Source: Polytrichum commune (taxonomy: Eukaryota; Streptophyta; Polytrichopsida; Polytrichales; Polytrichaceae). Taken from it: 60,000 nucleotides of DNA. Under the pieces are notes generated by a model, which saw only the letters and a list, made by a program, of their open reading frames with translations, was not told the DNA's origin and did not search any database. The first letter of the stretch is position 1. Each line of letters begins with the position of its first letter. Both the position numbers and the translations under genes were made by a program. The stretch is from assembly GCA_950295325.1 (NCBI GenBank), contig OX485805.1:250501-310500 (forward strand), given 5' to 3'. Below, piece after piece: positions 21,081 through 34,188 of the stretch.

Positions 21081-23087
21081 TCAATCGATAAATGGTAATA
21101 GTATTGATAATGCTTAAAATAGATTCCATACTTTAACATTCTACTCTGTAACATAGATTCCTATTATAACATACCAAAGTCAATTGCACATTCTCATAAT
21201 ATGCGTGTAAGATGCTCAATCGCGCTTGACATCAAGCATAGCTATGATTTCCAATTCCTTATTGATGAAGTCGTGAGCATCCATAATAGGCCCACTTTCA
21301 CCATAGCCCATGAACTCAAGTTCGATTGTTCTCTTGTTTTCTCTTGGACTATGAACCATTAGAGTTCCAAGAATTCAAAATTTTAAATATAACATATATT
21401 ATGGCAAAGAAAATAATGGCATGACATAAGAAGCGGCCATGGATACTTATAAAGCATCAAAGTTGCTGGCCATTAGAAATCATCACATAATACTTGCCGC
21501 GCATAATGGGTACATGCCCACCTCCCATACCCAATAAACCCTACTGGATAGGTAAATACTACTAGGAATGAACATAAATCGTTTAACATAAAAAAAAATT
21601 TAGGCAATTTTAGCATAAATCTCTTTGTGGCTTTGCCCTCACCCCCATGCATTGAGAATCACTTCATAACTTGGTTTTAAAGTCATTCTCCTAGCGTTTA
21701 TTCTTGTAATTGTCTCTTAAGTTATATTATTACTAGATTCATTATGTGCTCTTCATTGGCTAAGATTTTTGACGTTCATAGTCGACATCTAATATGAACA
21801 CACATGCTTGCGAAAACACAAATTCAAGAATGACCTTCTCAAAGGCACTAGAGTTATCATTTATCCCACTCAAATTTTTGGGTGGGGGTTGGTTGTTTTG
21901 CATGCAACACATATGGACTTAGCCAAAATTAGCGGTCAACTAAAGAGAAAGGACTTTGGAAACTAACATATTGAAGTACAAGGTGATATGCAAGGCCGCG
22001 GGAGACATCGGAATCGAAATCATATTGAGAGGATGACAAAGGAGGTGGCCAACGAGTGGGCCACATCAAGCACCACATGAATCTCGAGCAATATTAAGAT
22101 TGCATCTCCATAACCATACCTCATCGATTAAAGGGAATTCTAAATGATGGCATAAGATTTACGGAAATGAGAACTTGAATAGGAAATGGGTCAAACACTT
22201 CAATGAATGAATTCATGTAAATCATGTGTACTCTATGAATTGAATGGTTTGTGGAATCTCGTAAAGATACTTTAGCGAGGAGTAGGTTTGGAATACATAA
22301 AGTCTTGAGACTCTTTCAAATTGAAATATTGAAATATAATTGAATAGAGGAAGAATAATAAGTAGGTCATTCAATCCATGAAAGAGATAAAAATAACTCC
22401 ATAAGTTATTAGAGATGAGAATGATTTACATGCATGAACACTTAGCTTTGACATTAAATTCTAAAGGCACTGACTCACTTAAGAATTATTGGACAAGGAT
22501 ATCATATTGAGATTGGAAATTAGTAAACATATGATCACAGATCCTCAACATAGTTCACATGCCAACCCATACCCCATTGTATGCCAGACTATCTCTTCAT
22601 ATGTGAACGCTACATGAGGTATAACTTAGAGCCATGTCATGATGATGGATGAGTTCATCCATTGACCTTCTCATGTTAGCAACTTGTGATGCAACATTGT
22701 CATGGATGATTGCTATATTGTCTACTGTGATATAGTGATAACGTACATGTTCATATTAAACGGTTTTGTTTATTCCCACTACATTCCCAAGGGTAAGATA
22801 CTTAAGCTCACTATTGGCAAGTGTCATGTGTTTCATTTTAATATTTAAGAGGAATACATCCTTAAGCATACTAATGGCATGTCATGTCAAGATTTTAATA
22901 AGTGCACTCAAACACCCAGTGTCATGTGACGACACTTACGGTGTTGTTGTTAATCTGCAATATAACATAGCATACCCTTCAAAATAGGGGTTTCCATTAC
23001 TGTGGGTTTTTCATCTGCATATTTGGATGAAAATCCAATGTAAGGCAAGGAAAGTACAATAATATTACAATGGGCCACACTAAAAAT
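21081..23087. other. No gene seen
   Basis: AT-rich sequence with many stops in all frames and no recognised motif. Confidence 0.5.
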
Positions 23088-23590
23088 GAACAACAGGACT
23101 TAGAATAATATAAGGTATCAAAAATGGCAATGGACATCTTTAAAGTACTATAGGGTATGGAAGAATATGTAATTTGGAATTATATGAAATGCAAGGCTTT
23201 TTCTATTAACCCAAGGTTGAAAATGCTAATGAAATAAATAACCCTAAACCCTAAACCCTAAACCCTAAACCCATTAGAGTGGTCAAGTCCACTTAGTGTT
23301 GGACCTTCTTAGTTGCTCGCCATCTATTTGTGTCCTACTCATATGCAATTAGGAGTCTAGTAACAGCTAATTCTCTTTTATCGCGCATCCATGTGCAAAC
23401 AACCACTATTTTATATGGGGTTATTACTTTCAATTTTTTTCTTCACATGCTATGATTATGTAGTTTTCTTAGTTGGGTTAGTAGAAAAGGGCCTTGCATT
23501 AATTATAAATCCAAATAATCGATTTGTTCCATACCCTATAGTACTTTAATGATGCCTAGTGTCATTTTTGACACCCCATATTATATTTGC
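23088..23590. mobile_element. Foldback element, short copy, with telomere-like core
   Basis: The left arm (about 23095-23240, containing TTTAAAGTACTATAGGGTAT) and the right arm (about 23451-23580, containing ATACCCTATAGTACTTTAA) are inverted repeats of each other. Between them lie four CCCTAAA units and ACAACCACTATTTTATA, shared with the longer copy at 26921-29268. Confidence 0.65.
23242..23272. repeat. Interstitial telomere-type (CCCTAAA)4 tract
   Basis: Four and a half perfect CCCTAAA units in the foldback element. A similar but imperfect tract lies at 27153-27183 in the second copy, so it belongs to the element and does not mark a chromosome end. Confidence 0.9.
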
Positions 23591-24017
23591 TTTAACATGG
23601 GCGGACGTTAAATACCCCCTCACAAACTTTTGGAGGTATCTAATCTGGGTTGGGGCAATCTTGTAGAGAAAATTTCTAAACCCGACCAAAAATTGCATTC
23701 TTGAAGGCCGCTTGACTACAAATCCCATATTGAGTGCACTAAAATTCGCTTGACTTACCATAAATAACTTATATTTGTCATTCTAATGATAGATTAGTGC
23801 AAGTGTTTATAAGAGAATAAGGTATAAATAAATGATATGTTATTTGGAATTAGACTCGTGGGACAACGTTATGGATGGGGTATATATTACTCAGAAAATC
23901 ATAAGTTTCTGACTATAGCCTATTTGAATTATTTAATAATTTATCCTCATCACATATTGTATTATCTTTCAAATCACATAGTGTATAACCGTTACTTTAA
24001 AATAAATATAATTATAT

Positions 24018-24092
24018 GATACTAATACTAATACTAATACTAATACTATTATGCAAATACTAATAATAACAATACTAATACTAATACTAATA
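24018..24092. repeat. (ACTAAT)n microsatellite
   Basis: Runs of ACTAAT/ACTAATAAT interrupted once near 24050. Confidence 0.9.
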
Positions 24093-26920
24093 TTGAATTG
24101 AGTTTTTTAGTTCACCAATTTATCATAAGGTGATATATATTATTGTGCCATATTACAAATGTTTGAACAATCACACATGTGCAAAATAAATGAATTATGA
24201 ACAAAAAGATGTCTATGACAACACTTCATAATTATATATTGCACACATTGATATCTTACGATATTTATCAAAATAACCATGTGAAATTCAAAGCCACATC
24301 ATGGCCTTGGAAACATCTCATGGGAGGTTAGAAAATAGGCTTAGAGCATCCAAGGTCACATCATTGCCCCTTGCCAACTAATTAATATTTATAAAATAAC
24401 TATGAGGGAGAAAGTAGGTCTTACATGCCAACTCGGAGGTATTTCACTAAAGTAAGCTCCATCCGAGCTTCTTGATGGACTCATCCGATTTTTGTTACCG
24501 GATGACTTTACTTGAGTGCCACGAATCCCCGGCCCTTTCAAGTGGGCTTGTACGGTTAAGGTATTTGTTGACTTTCATATTTACGGCCTCGAATGTCCTT
24601 TCCAAAGTGCACATCTAAGGGTACTCATGTAAGTATAACCATGCTATCACATAGAGCCTTATTATAACCTAACATAGTCAATCGCACACTCTCAAAATAT
24701 GCTTGTCATTGTGGGGTCGATAGTGCACATGGATTGACAACCTAAGTACCAAAGTACTAAATTTGAGCAACAACAAATCCCACATGGATGCAACATCTAT
24801 GGCTACACGGTCCAAAATTGAGCTTTTATATTCTCCTTAAAGGTGATTTCAAAAATACTTTATGGCAAGTCCACAAGTCATACCCATGGATTGGAGCATG
24901 ACATTATGGAAAGGTTACTTAAAGGTTACTCAAAGGTATTTGACCCCGATTTTAAAGAGTAGTTTAATAATCTCTAAATAGAAATCTCTAGTCCTATTGT
25001 TACCAATGCTTTCGACTTCCCCTCCCTTGGTCTCCCTCCCCTCAGTAGATGTTGTATTGAATCATCCCATGATACCTACCTATGGTGCAACAATTAGAGT
25101 TTATTGCATTGAGTACTGACTGTTGTTTTGAGAGCTCACATGCTACATAACTAAATAAATTCATTTTTTTTATTTTAGCAATTAGTTAACAAAGATAATA
25201 AATTCATTTTTTTATTTTTTTTCCCAAAGCGGGTCACGGGGGCTTATGAGTGGGGCTATGTGCGTACATGCACATGAAGGTTTTACAGGGGCATGGGCAT
25301 ATGGTTTGCATGGGTGTATGTGGTTGGGTTCATGCAAGATATGAACCCAAAATGATCCATACGGACTGGTGTAATGGGTCAGGATGGCACATGCCCAAAC
25401 TAATAAGGTAAGTGGGGCTCATTGATAGTTGTAGTTTGAGGAGGGAAACTTGACTAGCTTGGTATTCTAGCACATGGAAATTGATTTTCATTTGAGCGGA
25501 GAAACCTTGGTTTTTATATACATTGTTAGTGTGAACCATAATTTGTTGTATTTACATTGAGAGTTCATGATGCCATGTTCTTACTATTCAAACCTTGCCC
25601 AAAGTTTTCTTAATTTACGGAGATTTTGTTTCTCATTTTTCTAGCATCCCATGATTAAAAATCAATCAGTCTAGTCAATCAACAACTAAAGTGCGTCAGT
25701 ACAAGGATGGCCACGTTTCAACTTGTGTTTTGGGCAATGAGCCGAATCTGCTACCCCCCCCCCCCCCCCAACCACCATTGCCACTCCACATGGGAGTGCT
25801 CAGTCCAAAAGATGCTTGAAAATACTGGCAAAACCTTCACCAACGTCAGAGAACTCTATTTTGTTTCACCAGAACGATTGGTACATGAAAGTGTGCCCTA
25901 ACTTGGGCTAGACTAATTTGGGGTCAATTCAACTAAATAGGGTTTCCAATAAACTTTGAAAAATAACCTCCTTACTGCATACTAGTTTAAAGTTTCATTG
26001 TTGGATGAATGAGAGTAATATGCTCGTATGCGATAATCCCATTTCGTTGGCCAAAAAAACATTGATATGTATATAGGGCCTCACATTAGAAGCCCAAGCC
26101 CTTGAGGACGTAAATGCTATCACAAATTCCCCATGCGTAGCAAAGCCTATCAATCCGAGGGCAAAGACAAGAAAACCTGCTCACATACAAGCACACCCAA
26201 CATTCATCCAAAAACATTTTATTTAAAAATTCAATTGGTTTGACACCGTAATTAGCTTCAAAGTTACGGAATTAGTCTAAACCAAGGGGGTTTAGTTTTA
26301 TATTTTCTGTCGGATCGATGAGAGGTACTCTTGAATGTGAGGTTTTTCTCCACATATGGAAGAGCACATCCTGAAAAGGGGAAGAAATTTTTTTTAGGAA
26401 AAATTGAGTATGTTTGCTCTATAATGTACATGAGTTTGGGGGTGGTGTGGGGGGGGGGGGGCTCATTATAGGGCTTATTGCCTTCCTTTTGGAAGCCGGG
26501 CTATGTTGGGTGCGACTATCTATTTGGGGCATCCAAGTTTGGGAAGAGGGGGTTGACATTGCAACCATTGTATCTCATTGCATCTATTAAGGGGTTGTAT
26601 GTGTTTGTTTTGTATTGTTGTTTCAATGTATGTGTTGTGGCATAAGGTTTAGGTTAAGGAGTATATGTCCTCTAGCTGCATTGGGAGTTCCAATCACACA
26701 CGTGGTGTCCAAACTAAGTCTACCCAAACATGTGCATTATCCAAGGACATGTCAAATGATTGGAGTCGCGTTTTTCTACAGCCTTGTCGACCGGTCAGCC
26801 TTAAGCCATCATTTCGACATGGGATCTCAAAACGGTCATCCAAAGGGGATAAGTGGTGGGCCCATAAGTATATAGCGTAAAACCTAGGAAATGCAGCTAG
26901 AAATGTAGTGGATACATACC
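24093..26920. other. No gene seen; two homopolymer tracts
   Basis: AT-rich sequence. C16 at 25754-25769 and G13 at 26449-26461 stand out; homopolymers of this kind also bound the foldback element at 26921-29268. Confidence 0.45.
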
Positions 26921-27272
26921 GGGGGGGGGGGGGGTTGTGATGTATTGGAGTAGAAATATACGTGCGAAAAATTGAGAGGGTATATGGGGACGTAAAATGA
27001 ACAAAATGATTTAGAATAATATAGGGTGTCAAAAATGGCGTTGGACATTTTTAAAGTACTATAGGGTTTGAAATAATAGGTAACTTGGAAATATAAGTAA
27101 TGCAAGGCCCTATCCTACTAACCCAGTGCTGAAAATGCTAAGGAAATAAATAACCTTAAACCTTAAACCCTAAACCCTAAACCGGTTTATAAATGGATCA
27201 ACATCTCTAGCGTAGTGCTATAAATTTGATGATTTTCCCCGGTGTAAATAGGGCATTGACGCCCGAGTTGGC

Positions 27273-27303
<31 letters not shown>

Positions 27304-29268
27304 ACATATAGACACACACACACATATTTGTGGCAAAGGAACTCTATGGTATGTTGCTACATGTCCAACATCATGATTGATAAGAATGACAAGTGATGCT
27401 AAAAGATGAAAAATGGGTTGTGCAAATCAAAGAGGTGCCATGAAAATGGACTCTCTCTCCCTCTCTCTCTCTCTCTGGTGGCATTTTGCATGTTTCAGTC
27501 AATACATGCAAATTCATTTTGTAACATGTGGCGCTTTCAAGTCAAAGATGGATTAACCCTAGGCTTGAGCTATTGGGAGAAGGGTCGAATTGTCAAATTG
27601 TGTATAATGCCATAGTAGGAGTCTAGGTAGGTATTGAGTCATCACATCCTATATCATACTATTAATGGGGGTGGGCGAGGCAAGGTTGAGGCAAGTTGAC
27701 AAGGCTGGGCATGGTCACGAATCATTGGTGCTAAGGTTGAGGTCACATGAGAAAGTTATTAAATGGGCATCTTGGATAACTTAACTTGATAAAACCACCA
27801 CAAGCCATTGTGAACCGTTGATGATGAGGTTGAGGTTGTTTGGGAAGAGTGTTCAACAGTCATCTTGGATAACTTAACTTGAAAAAACTGCCGTGAACCG
27901 TTGGGGTTTAGGTTGAGTTTGAGGTTAAGGTTGAGATTGTTTGGGAAAGGTGGTCCACTTAACTTCATAATTATAAATTCAAGGTTTTATGTTTTGATGT
28001 AATAATTCTCAATAGTCATCTTCGATAACTTAAGTACATGATTGTGACCTTAGGGTTTTGATGTTTAATGTTTCAAAGTCGTGAACAAAACCAAGAGGTT
28101 TATAAAGGAAAGTGACACATACTCCTTTGGTAAGATGAATCCACAAAAGTGCAAACTCAAATTCATGATTTAACAAAGCAATTTAGCGATAGGTTCTTCC
28201 ATTTTCATTGGAAATATGAACCAAGTTCATTATTTAAACAACCAATTTTAGTACATGTTGTGAACAATTTCATGATTTGGTACCCATATTCAAAACTTCA
28301 CAAAATCAATTTTAGGAAATGCATAACTCTATTTCACAAAGAACATTACATCATGTATAGGATTATCCTAGTAAACAAATTGCTCCCTATTCCGCACAAC
28401 TATACACTACACTCCAAAAACGTTATGCGCTTTGCTCACGCTACCAACACTCTTCCCATAATCAAACCCCCAACTACACTATGTACACTCTCAAACCCAT
28501 GAGATTACGCACTCCAACTATGTTGGGTATGAGTTGTTTGCTTTGATGTACAATAATCAAAGACCAAAGGAAAAATGACATTGCTTGCTTCTAACTCCAA
28601 GGTAGTGTAATGAAGACCAAAGAAAATTTGACATCAAGGCTAGAGGCTTCCAAGTAAATACAAAACAATGAGAAGGCAAAGAATGCGAAATGAGGCGGCG
28701 AGAATTTGAGAAATAAAAAAACCATAAAGTGTGAACTTGATATGGAAGATTCACAAAGTTGCTAAAGATAAATGTCCACTATCATGAAATTGAGGTGTGC
28801 CACATGTCAAGTCGGTTAAGAAGAATGATCATGGGGATACAACAAAACATTTGCTCATGAAATACAACATTGGACAATGGGGTGGAGCGAGGCAAGTTGA
28901 CAAGGCTAGGAAAGTATAAGTATCTTGGGGGGGGGGGCAATGTGTTAAAAAGTTAAGGATATAGGTGCGAACAACCACTATTTTATAGGGGGGGTATTAC
29001 TTTCAATTCTCTTATTTTTCTCACAATGATGCTATCATTATGTAAATTTCTACTTTGGGTTAATAGAAAAATGGCTTGCATTACTTATAATTCCAAATTA
29101 CCTATTATTCCATACCCTATAGTACTTTAAAGATGTCAAGTGTCATGGTTGATACCCTATATTACTCTTAACTCCATTTATAATTTTTAGCCCCCATGTT
29201 TTTAAAATACCCTATCATTTGTTCGCACGTATATTGCTACTCCAACCAATGACTACCCCCCCCCCCCC
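26921..29268. mobile_element. Foldback element, long copy, bounded by G14 and C13
   Basis: The left end is G14 (26921-26934) then TTGTGATGTATTGGAGTAGA; the right end is the inverse, TCCAACCAATGACTA then C13 (29256-29268). The arms stay alignable in inverted orientation for about 200-270 bp, including ATATACGTGCGAA and AGTACTATAGGGT. The left arm ends with a degenerate CCCTAAA tract. The centre (27.2-28.9 kb) has (TA)n/(CA)n, a 92-bp duplication (CATCTTGGATAACTTAACTT at 27769 and 27861) and a G11 run at 28927. No transposase seen. Confidence 0.7.
27277..27325. repeat. (TA)n then (CA)n microsatellite
   Basis: Alternating TA for about 26 bases, then CATACATATAG and a run of CA. Confidence 0.9.
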
Positions 29269-30280
29269 GAGAGAAGTATATGAAACTTTTCCGAAGTTGC
29301 AACACAATGGGCCACAATGCTAGTTGCTCTAAAAGGAGCAGGCTAGTGTTGAGCTTCAAACCTCGAATTTGGGAGCCCTTATTCCCAAATTAGACTGCAA
29401 ACATGAAAGTTAATAGTAGCTTTGACCGGGTTATCCTTGCACCTTGCCCACAAAATAGGCATCCTATTCACAATTATAAAATATAAAAGAACTATAACTC
29501 TGGTGAGAGAATCCCATGTGGTTGTTAACTCTTGCGGATGAAACAATACCTAACCTTCATACTATTCATTTTGCAAGGGTGCCCATCATAAGTGGTGGAT
29601 AATTCCTACATTCCCCACACTATGGGTGATCACCTAAGTGATGAGTATGTATGGTAGGCACCAAGACATTGTATTGGCATTTGTTTGTGCTATCCGTTTG
29701 AGTTATGTTGGGCCACCTTTTGCATGGGATAAAGTGCTTCTTGAATTACATGTGATGACCTTGACTCCCCCTTGACTACAAAATACAACCTCAAGATTGT
29801 GATAATGTGGGACTGCAAGTGACATGCTACACTTTGTTTTTAACAACTACATAGTCACCATTAAATTTAAAAGTTGGCAACTCCATGACCCTATTTGTGT
29901 TAGAGGTTCTATTCACTTGCTTCTCCCTTGCTTGTCATTTGTCACCATCACAATGTCGCACACAATGGACCTGTTATGTGTGCACATGTCCTTATGTAAT
30001 TTTGGCATGAGTATGCTTGGTAGTGGTATGAGGTGTATGCAAAGGTTACACAATGATCATTGGTACCGCAAAGACTCTCCTTCGCCTTGTAACAAATTTT
30101 CACTCCATGTACATACGATGTAGAACCCCACTACCAAAGGTCATCATTATTCAATATGAGGAAGGTTAGAACGTGATTAGCTAATAGCGATAGGAATTGG
30201 AGGGAATGACGTCTATGTACTTATGAATTTGGAGGGAATGCCTTGTACTTCCTCATGTGAAGTTGATGGCCATGCTCATG
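29269..30280. other. No gene seen; upstream region of the DUF7869-like gene
   Basis: No supported exon. Immediately right is a good TATA box, so the last few hundred bases probably act as the promoter of that gene. Confidence 0.4.
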
Positions 30281-30283
30281 ACC

Positions 30284-30291
30284 TATATAAA
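30284..30291 (+). promoter_or_regulatory. TATA box of the DUF7869-like gene
   Basis: TATATAAA in the context GACCTATATAAAGGCC, about 78 bases before the ATG at 30362. Start of transcription is expected near 30315, in a CT-rich stretch. Confidence 0.65.
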
Positions 30292-30361
30292 GGCCACCAT
30301 TTGGAGGGTCATTTCTTTCTCCTCATTTGAGTCCACCCCCCTTCACCCTTGAGGAGCAACC

Positions 30362-33300
30362 ATGGAGAGCGTGCCTCACATGAGTGAAGAGGTTGGTTTT
30401 ATAACCCCAATGTGCATCCACTTTCCCACGGGTGCACCCGTGACAACACTCTGGCCGTACCCTTCCTGTATGGCCAGTCTGCCACGGGTGTTCACCCGTG
30501 GGAGCTTATGGTTTTTATTTCGGTTATCCTAGCATATGTCAGAATAGAAGTTATCCATATGCTCATGTGTGTGACAAACTTTCTAGTAGTAGATGTCAGC
30601 ATGGTAGCCTCCCACGGGTGAACACCCGTGGGAGAATCCGGCACCAGCATGGAAGCCCCCACGGGTGTTCACCCGTGGCAGTTCATGATTTGTATTTTAG
30701 TTCTCCCTACATATGTGTGGTTATAAGATAGGCATGTATCATGTGTGTGACATACTCAATAGTTGTATATGCAATTATGCTTATTTGTAAATTTCCTGCT
30801 GAGTATGTGAAATATGTTGTCAATGGGTAATTGGTACATATTATTACGAGTTGGGAGTTTCGTGATGCATTATGATAAATGATGACGATGATATTCGTTA
30901 AGCTGGAATGTTGACACTATCCTGAATGGCAACTATTTCGCTAGCACTTGGGCCAGCAGATGTGACACCTACATGCATAGTAATAATTGTACACAAGTAA
31001 GTGTTAGGGGTGATAGTTTTGGTGTTTGGGCTTTGTGGGAACTGGTAATAAGGGTCATTCTCCCAATGGGGATATGATAAGTAACACATACTTCACTTGA
31101 GTTGTGTGAAGTGAGGTGTAGAGCTCACCCCTATATGAATGTAAATATTCTGCTGAGATGTCAATGTTGTCCCCCACGGGTGAACACCCGTGAGTTTCTG
31201 GTCAATGTGTGTTGACATACTTTGATATCGATGTTCAGATTCCACATTACATTGGACTGTCGAGGACGGACTTGAAGGGGAAGGCCGTTGTGCTCTTTGA
31301 TGATGAGGGCCATGCTTTGTGTGATGGATTGATTTGCAACACAAATCCGTTGGATTGTGTTGACAATAGCATCCTAGGGGCTGAGGATGTTGGAGTTATT
31401 ATCTTGAACCCAACTGACAATGTTATTTCGCGGGATTGGGAGAATACGCTGCACCGATGGCCACTTTCACTCACCAAATTTGAAGGACATACATTAGCGG
31501 AAATATTGTTGGTCCATCATAATGCGACCCGCGAAGTTCAAAGTCATCGGCGCTTGCTTGGAAAACGCCAATACAACACTGTGAGGATGTATGCACCTCG
31601 GCCACCTGGGAAGAAAATTTGGGGAGCCACTGAGGAGCATGTGCGGATGTTATCAGCGGTGGATTGTTGTTCCGAGCATTGTTGCCAGGTATTCCCAAGG
31701 CCTTTGTTGATGAGTATTCGGGAACACTACTTCGCATTGCCATTCAATGCTCGGAAGCTCATAGCCCTGTCGGTGTCCCAATCGATCCAGAAACATGAGC
31801 ACAACGGACGTGAAATGGTGCAGTTGGAAGGGAGAACAATATGCACTCGAGCATGGATGAACATCTATATGATATCAAGGGCACAATATAATAGGAACAA
31901 GGCTGAAAGCTTGATGGGGGTTAGATCTCGAGATCATGGAAATACAGGAACTAGAAAACCACGGGCGAATACAGTGCAGGCACGAGCCACCCTTGGAGTA
32001 TTGGTTGAGGGTAGGGCGGACGCCATGCCCCATATGACTCGGACTCTTCCAACTGGTGAGAAGATAGGGACGGAGATGCTTCCTGTGGGAACAATGTGGT
32101 GCAACCTATTGCAGGAAGTGAACAACTTGGACGGAGACCTAGGGTACACGCCTATCTCTATGTCCACCTTCAGCCGCCTACATCGACAACATTTCAAGCA
32201 GTATGTTATAAAGAGCCCCGGCGACAACTTCTCACGTTGTGGAACTTGTGCAGCATTCAAGGATTTGTTGCGAATACACACAAAGAACACAGCTGGTCAC
32301 TTGGCCATCTCGAATGCTAGCCTTCGTCATCTAACATTGCAGGAGGCTCATAGAAACAGTTACTATAAAGATAGGATTTTGTCAAAGTATGCTCCCAATG
32401 AGGTGCTTTGTATAATCCATGACAAAATGGATTATGGGAAAACGGCTCTTCCCGTTTTCGCGCACAAAAACAAACGTGTTGACAAATACGAGCGATTCCC
32501 CATATCCATTGCGGGGATGATTGCACATGGTCACTCAGATGTGAATTATGCACATTATGTCCTTGATATGTACCCATCCGATGCCAACTTCACTATCACC
32601 TCGATGATGAAGTTGCTTTGTCAACTTGAGGTACAACCTGTTTGCTCTAGTAGACACATTCCGATTTCGTCCATAGGTGATCCTTTACACGACGCATTGG
32701 TGATTGGTGTAAAGAAGTGTTCAGGAGTACTTCCCTTGCCACCGCCCGCAAGTATTCCTCCTACAGGTTTGCCACCCCTCCTCCTTGTTCAAATGGACAA
32801 TTGTGCGAAGGACAACAAATCAAAATACAACATGTTGTTTTGGTCAGCTCTGACTGCAAAGGGAATTTTTCGGGAAGTCAGGGTGTCTTTCCTTATTGTT
32901 GGACATACGCATGAGGATGTGGATGCAATGTTTGGGAGGTTTGGACAAAGGCTGAAGATTGAGGATTGCCATACACTCCCAGACCTCATGGCATCGTTCA
33001 TGACTGCTGGGGAACCCACTATTGTCCCGTCCTTAATCCACGAGGTTGCAGATTTCAAGGAATGGGTGAAGGGATACTACAATGAGTATGGTCAAGATCG
33101 ACTTATTGGGCATTCCAAGGCGCACCAATTCCGTTTTTATGTAGATCCTCAAGGAGTGCCATTAATGCAGTACAAAGTGTATTGTACAGATCCAAGTTGG
33201 GTGCCTGATGGAGGAATTGCTCTTTGGAAGGTGGACCCTATCACAAAGAAGACCATGGTCCCAACAGGTTAGTGGGTCCCTTGTTTGTATTGCTTTGGAA

Positions 33301-34188
33301 GTGCACTAGAAAATACATGGTGTGAAGTATGTGGCCCACGGGTGATCACCCGTGGGCAGTTAGTCCGTGGTATTGCTCCGAGCTCATTGTATGTTTGTTT
33401 TTGTAGGGTGCCCCCGTCCCGTTTCGAAAAGGGAGATGAAAGATTCCGTGAACATAAAGCTTGGGGTGCAAGGTTTTATTAAGTATTGGAAGGATACGGC
33501 AGATCAAGATAGTTCGGGTCAATATATGGAGTCCATTGCACCAACAATTTTATATTGGGAGAATGTGCTTGCGGCTATGGATCAACCTTTACTCCCAACT
33601 CCATCTGAACTTAGCGAGCCATTCTGGCCAGCTACACGGTTCTCCATTGCACCAACCCTCCATGTGGATAATGTGCATCTACTTGAGGAAAACACCACTG
33701 ATTATGCTTACGTGGGGCCAGCTAGTTCTCGACCTGTTGAGACCTTCCGTCCCGGCGCACATATCAGGGTTGGCCATTATGTGTTACTACGTCCTAGTGA
33801 GGATTGTCCTAATCCAGTGTGGATGGGACGAGTGATTTCTGAGCCGAATTTGGCACATATCGGTCCTAATCCTCGTTCCATTGAGATTGTCTATTATGTA
33901 CCGGTCCTTGGCCAAAGGAACAAGAAGACCTTAGACGAACGTTATGAGGAATGGGACATGGCAAAATCTTTTCGATGGACGAGGCTCAAGGACTATGCAC
34001 CACAACATCAATCCCTAGATTGTGTTGTGGCATCATGGGCAAGACAAAGGAATGCGTCCGATGACAATGTTCTCATCCCAACTCGGCAAATTCTTTTCGC
34101 AAAGGATAATTTAGATCGATGCACTAGAGGTGAGAAAATGACTGATGGAGATACTTTCAAGGATGGGGTACCAACAGAAGACCTCTAG
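30362..34188 (+). CDS. DUF7869-like protein with DDE-type residue pattern; candidate transposase
   Basis: The probable start is ACCATGGAGAGC at 30362 (MESVPHMSEEVG), followed by an intron. Main exon 31239-33271 (acceptor GATGTTCAG, donor ACAG/GTTAGT) joins in phase to exon 33407-34188; about 940 residues. A SRCGTCAAF cysteine pair opens the conserved core. The blocks IIHDKMDYGK, QMDNCAKDNKSKYN and FLIVGHTHEDVDAMFGRF are the signature I associate with DUF7869. The spacing from the Asp of MDNC to the Glu of HTHED is 39 residues, with another Asp about 125 residues earlier, as in RNase H-fold DDE enzymes. The last exon has a BAH/Tudor-like stretch (GAHIRVGHYVLLRP, then VWMGRVISEP). Palindromes lie in both introns. 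Its place near the right end of the element fits a transposase, but this is inference. Confidence 0.75.
30425..30678. repeat. Palindrome cluster in intron 1 of the DUF7869-like gene
   Basis: A shortened copy at 30425-30443 and full copies at 30482-30502 (TT), 30611-30632 (AA) and 30659-30678 (TT). A further copy lies at 31174-31193, just before the main exon. Confidence 0.9.
33334..33357. repeat. Fully symmetric 24-bp palindrome in the last intron
   Basis: Same family, but the centre is GATC (GGGTGATCACCC), which makes all 24 bases self-complementary. It lies between exons ending at 33271 and starting at 33407. Confidence 0.9.

Noticed and set aside
23242-23272. Chromosome end
   Set aside because: Only four telomere-type units, inside a foldback element that recurs at 27153, with normal sequence on both sides.
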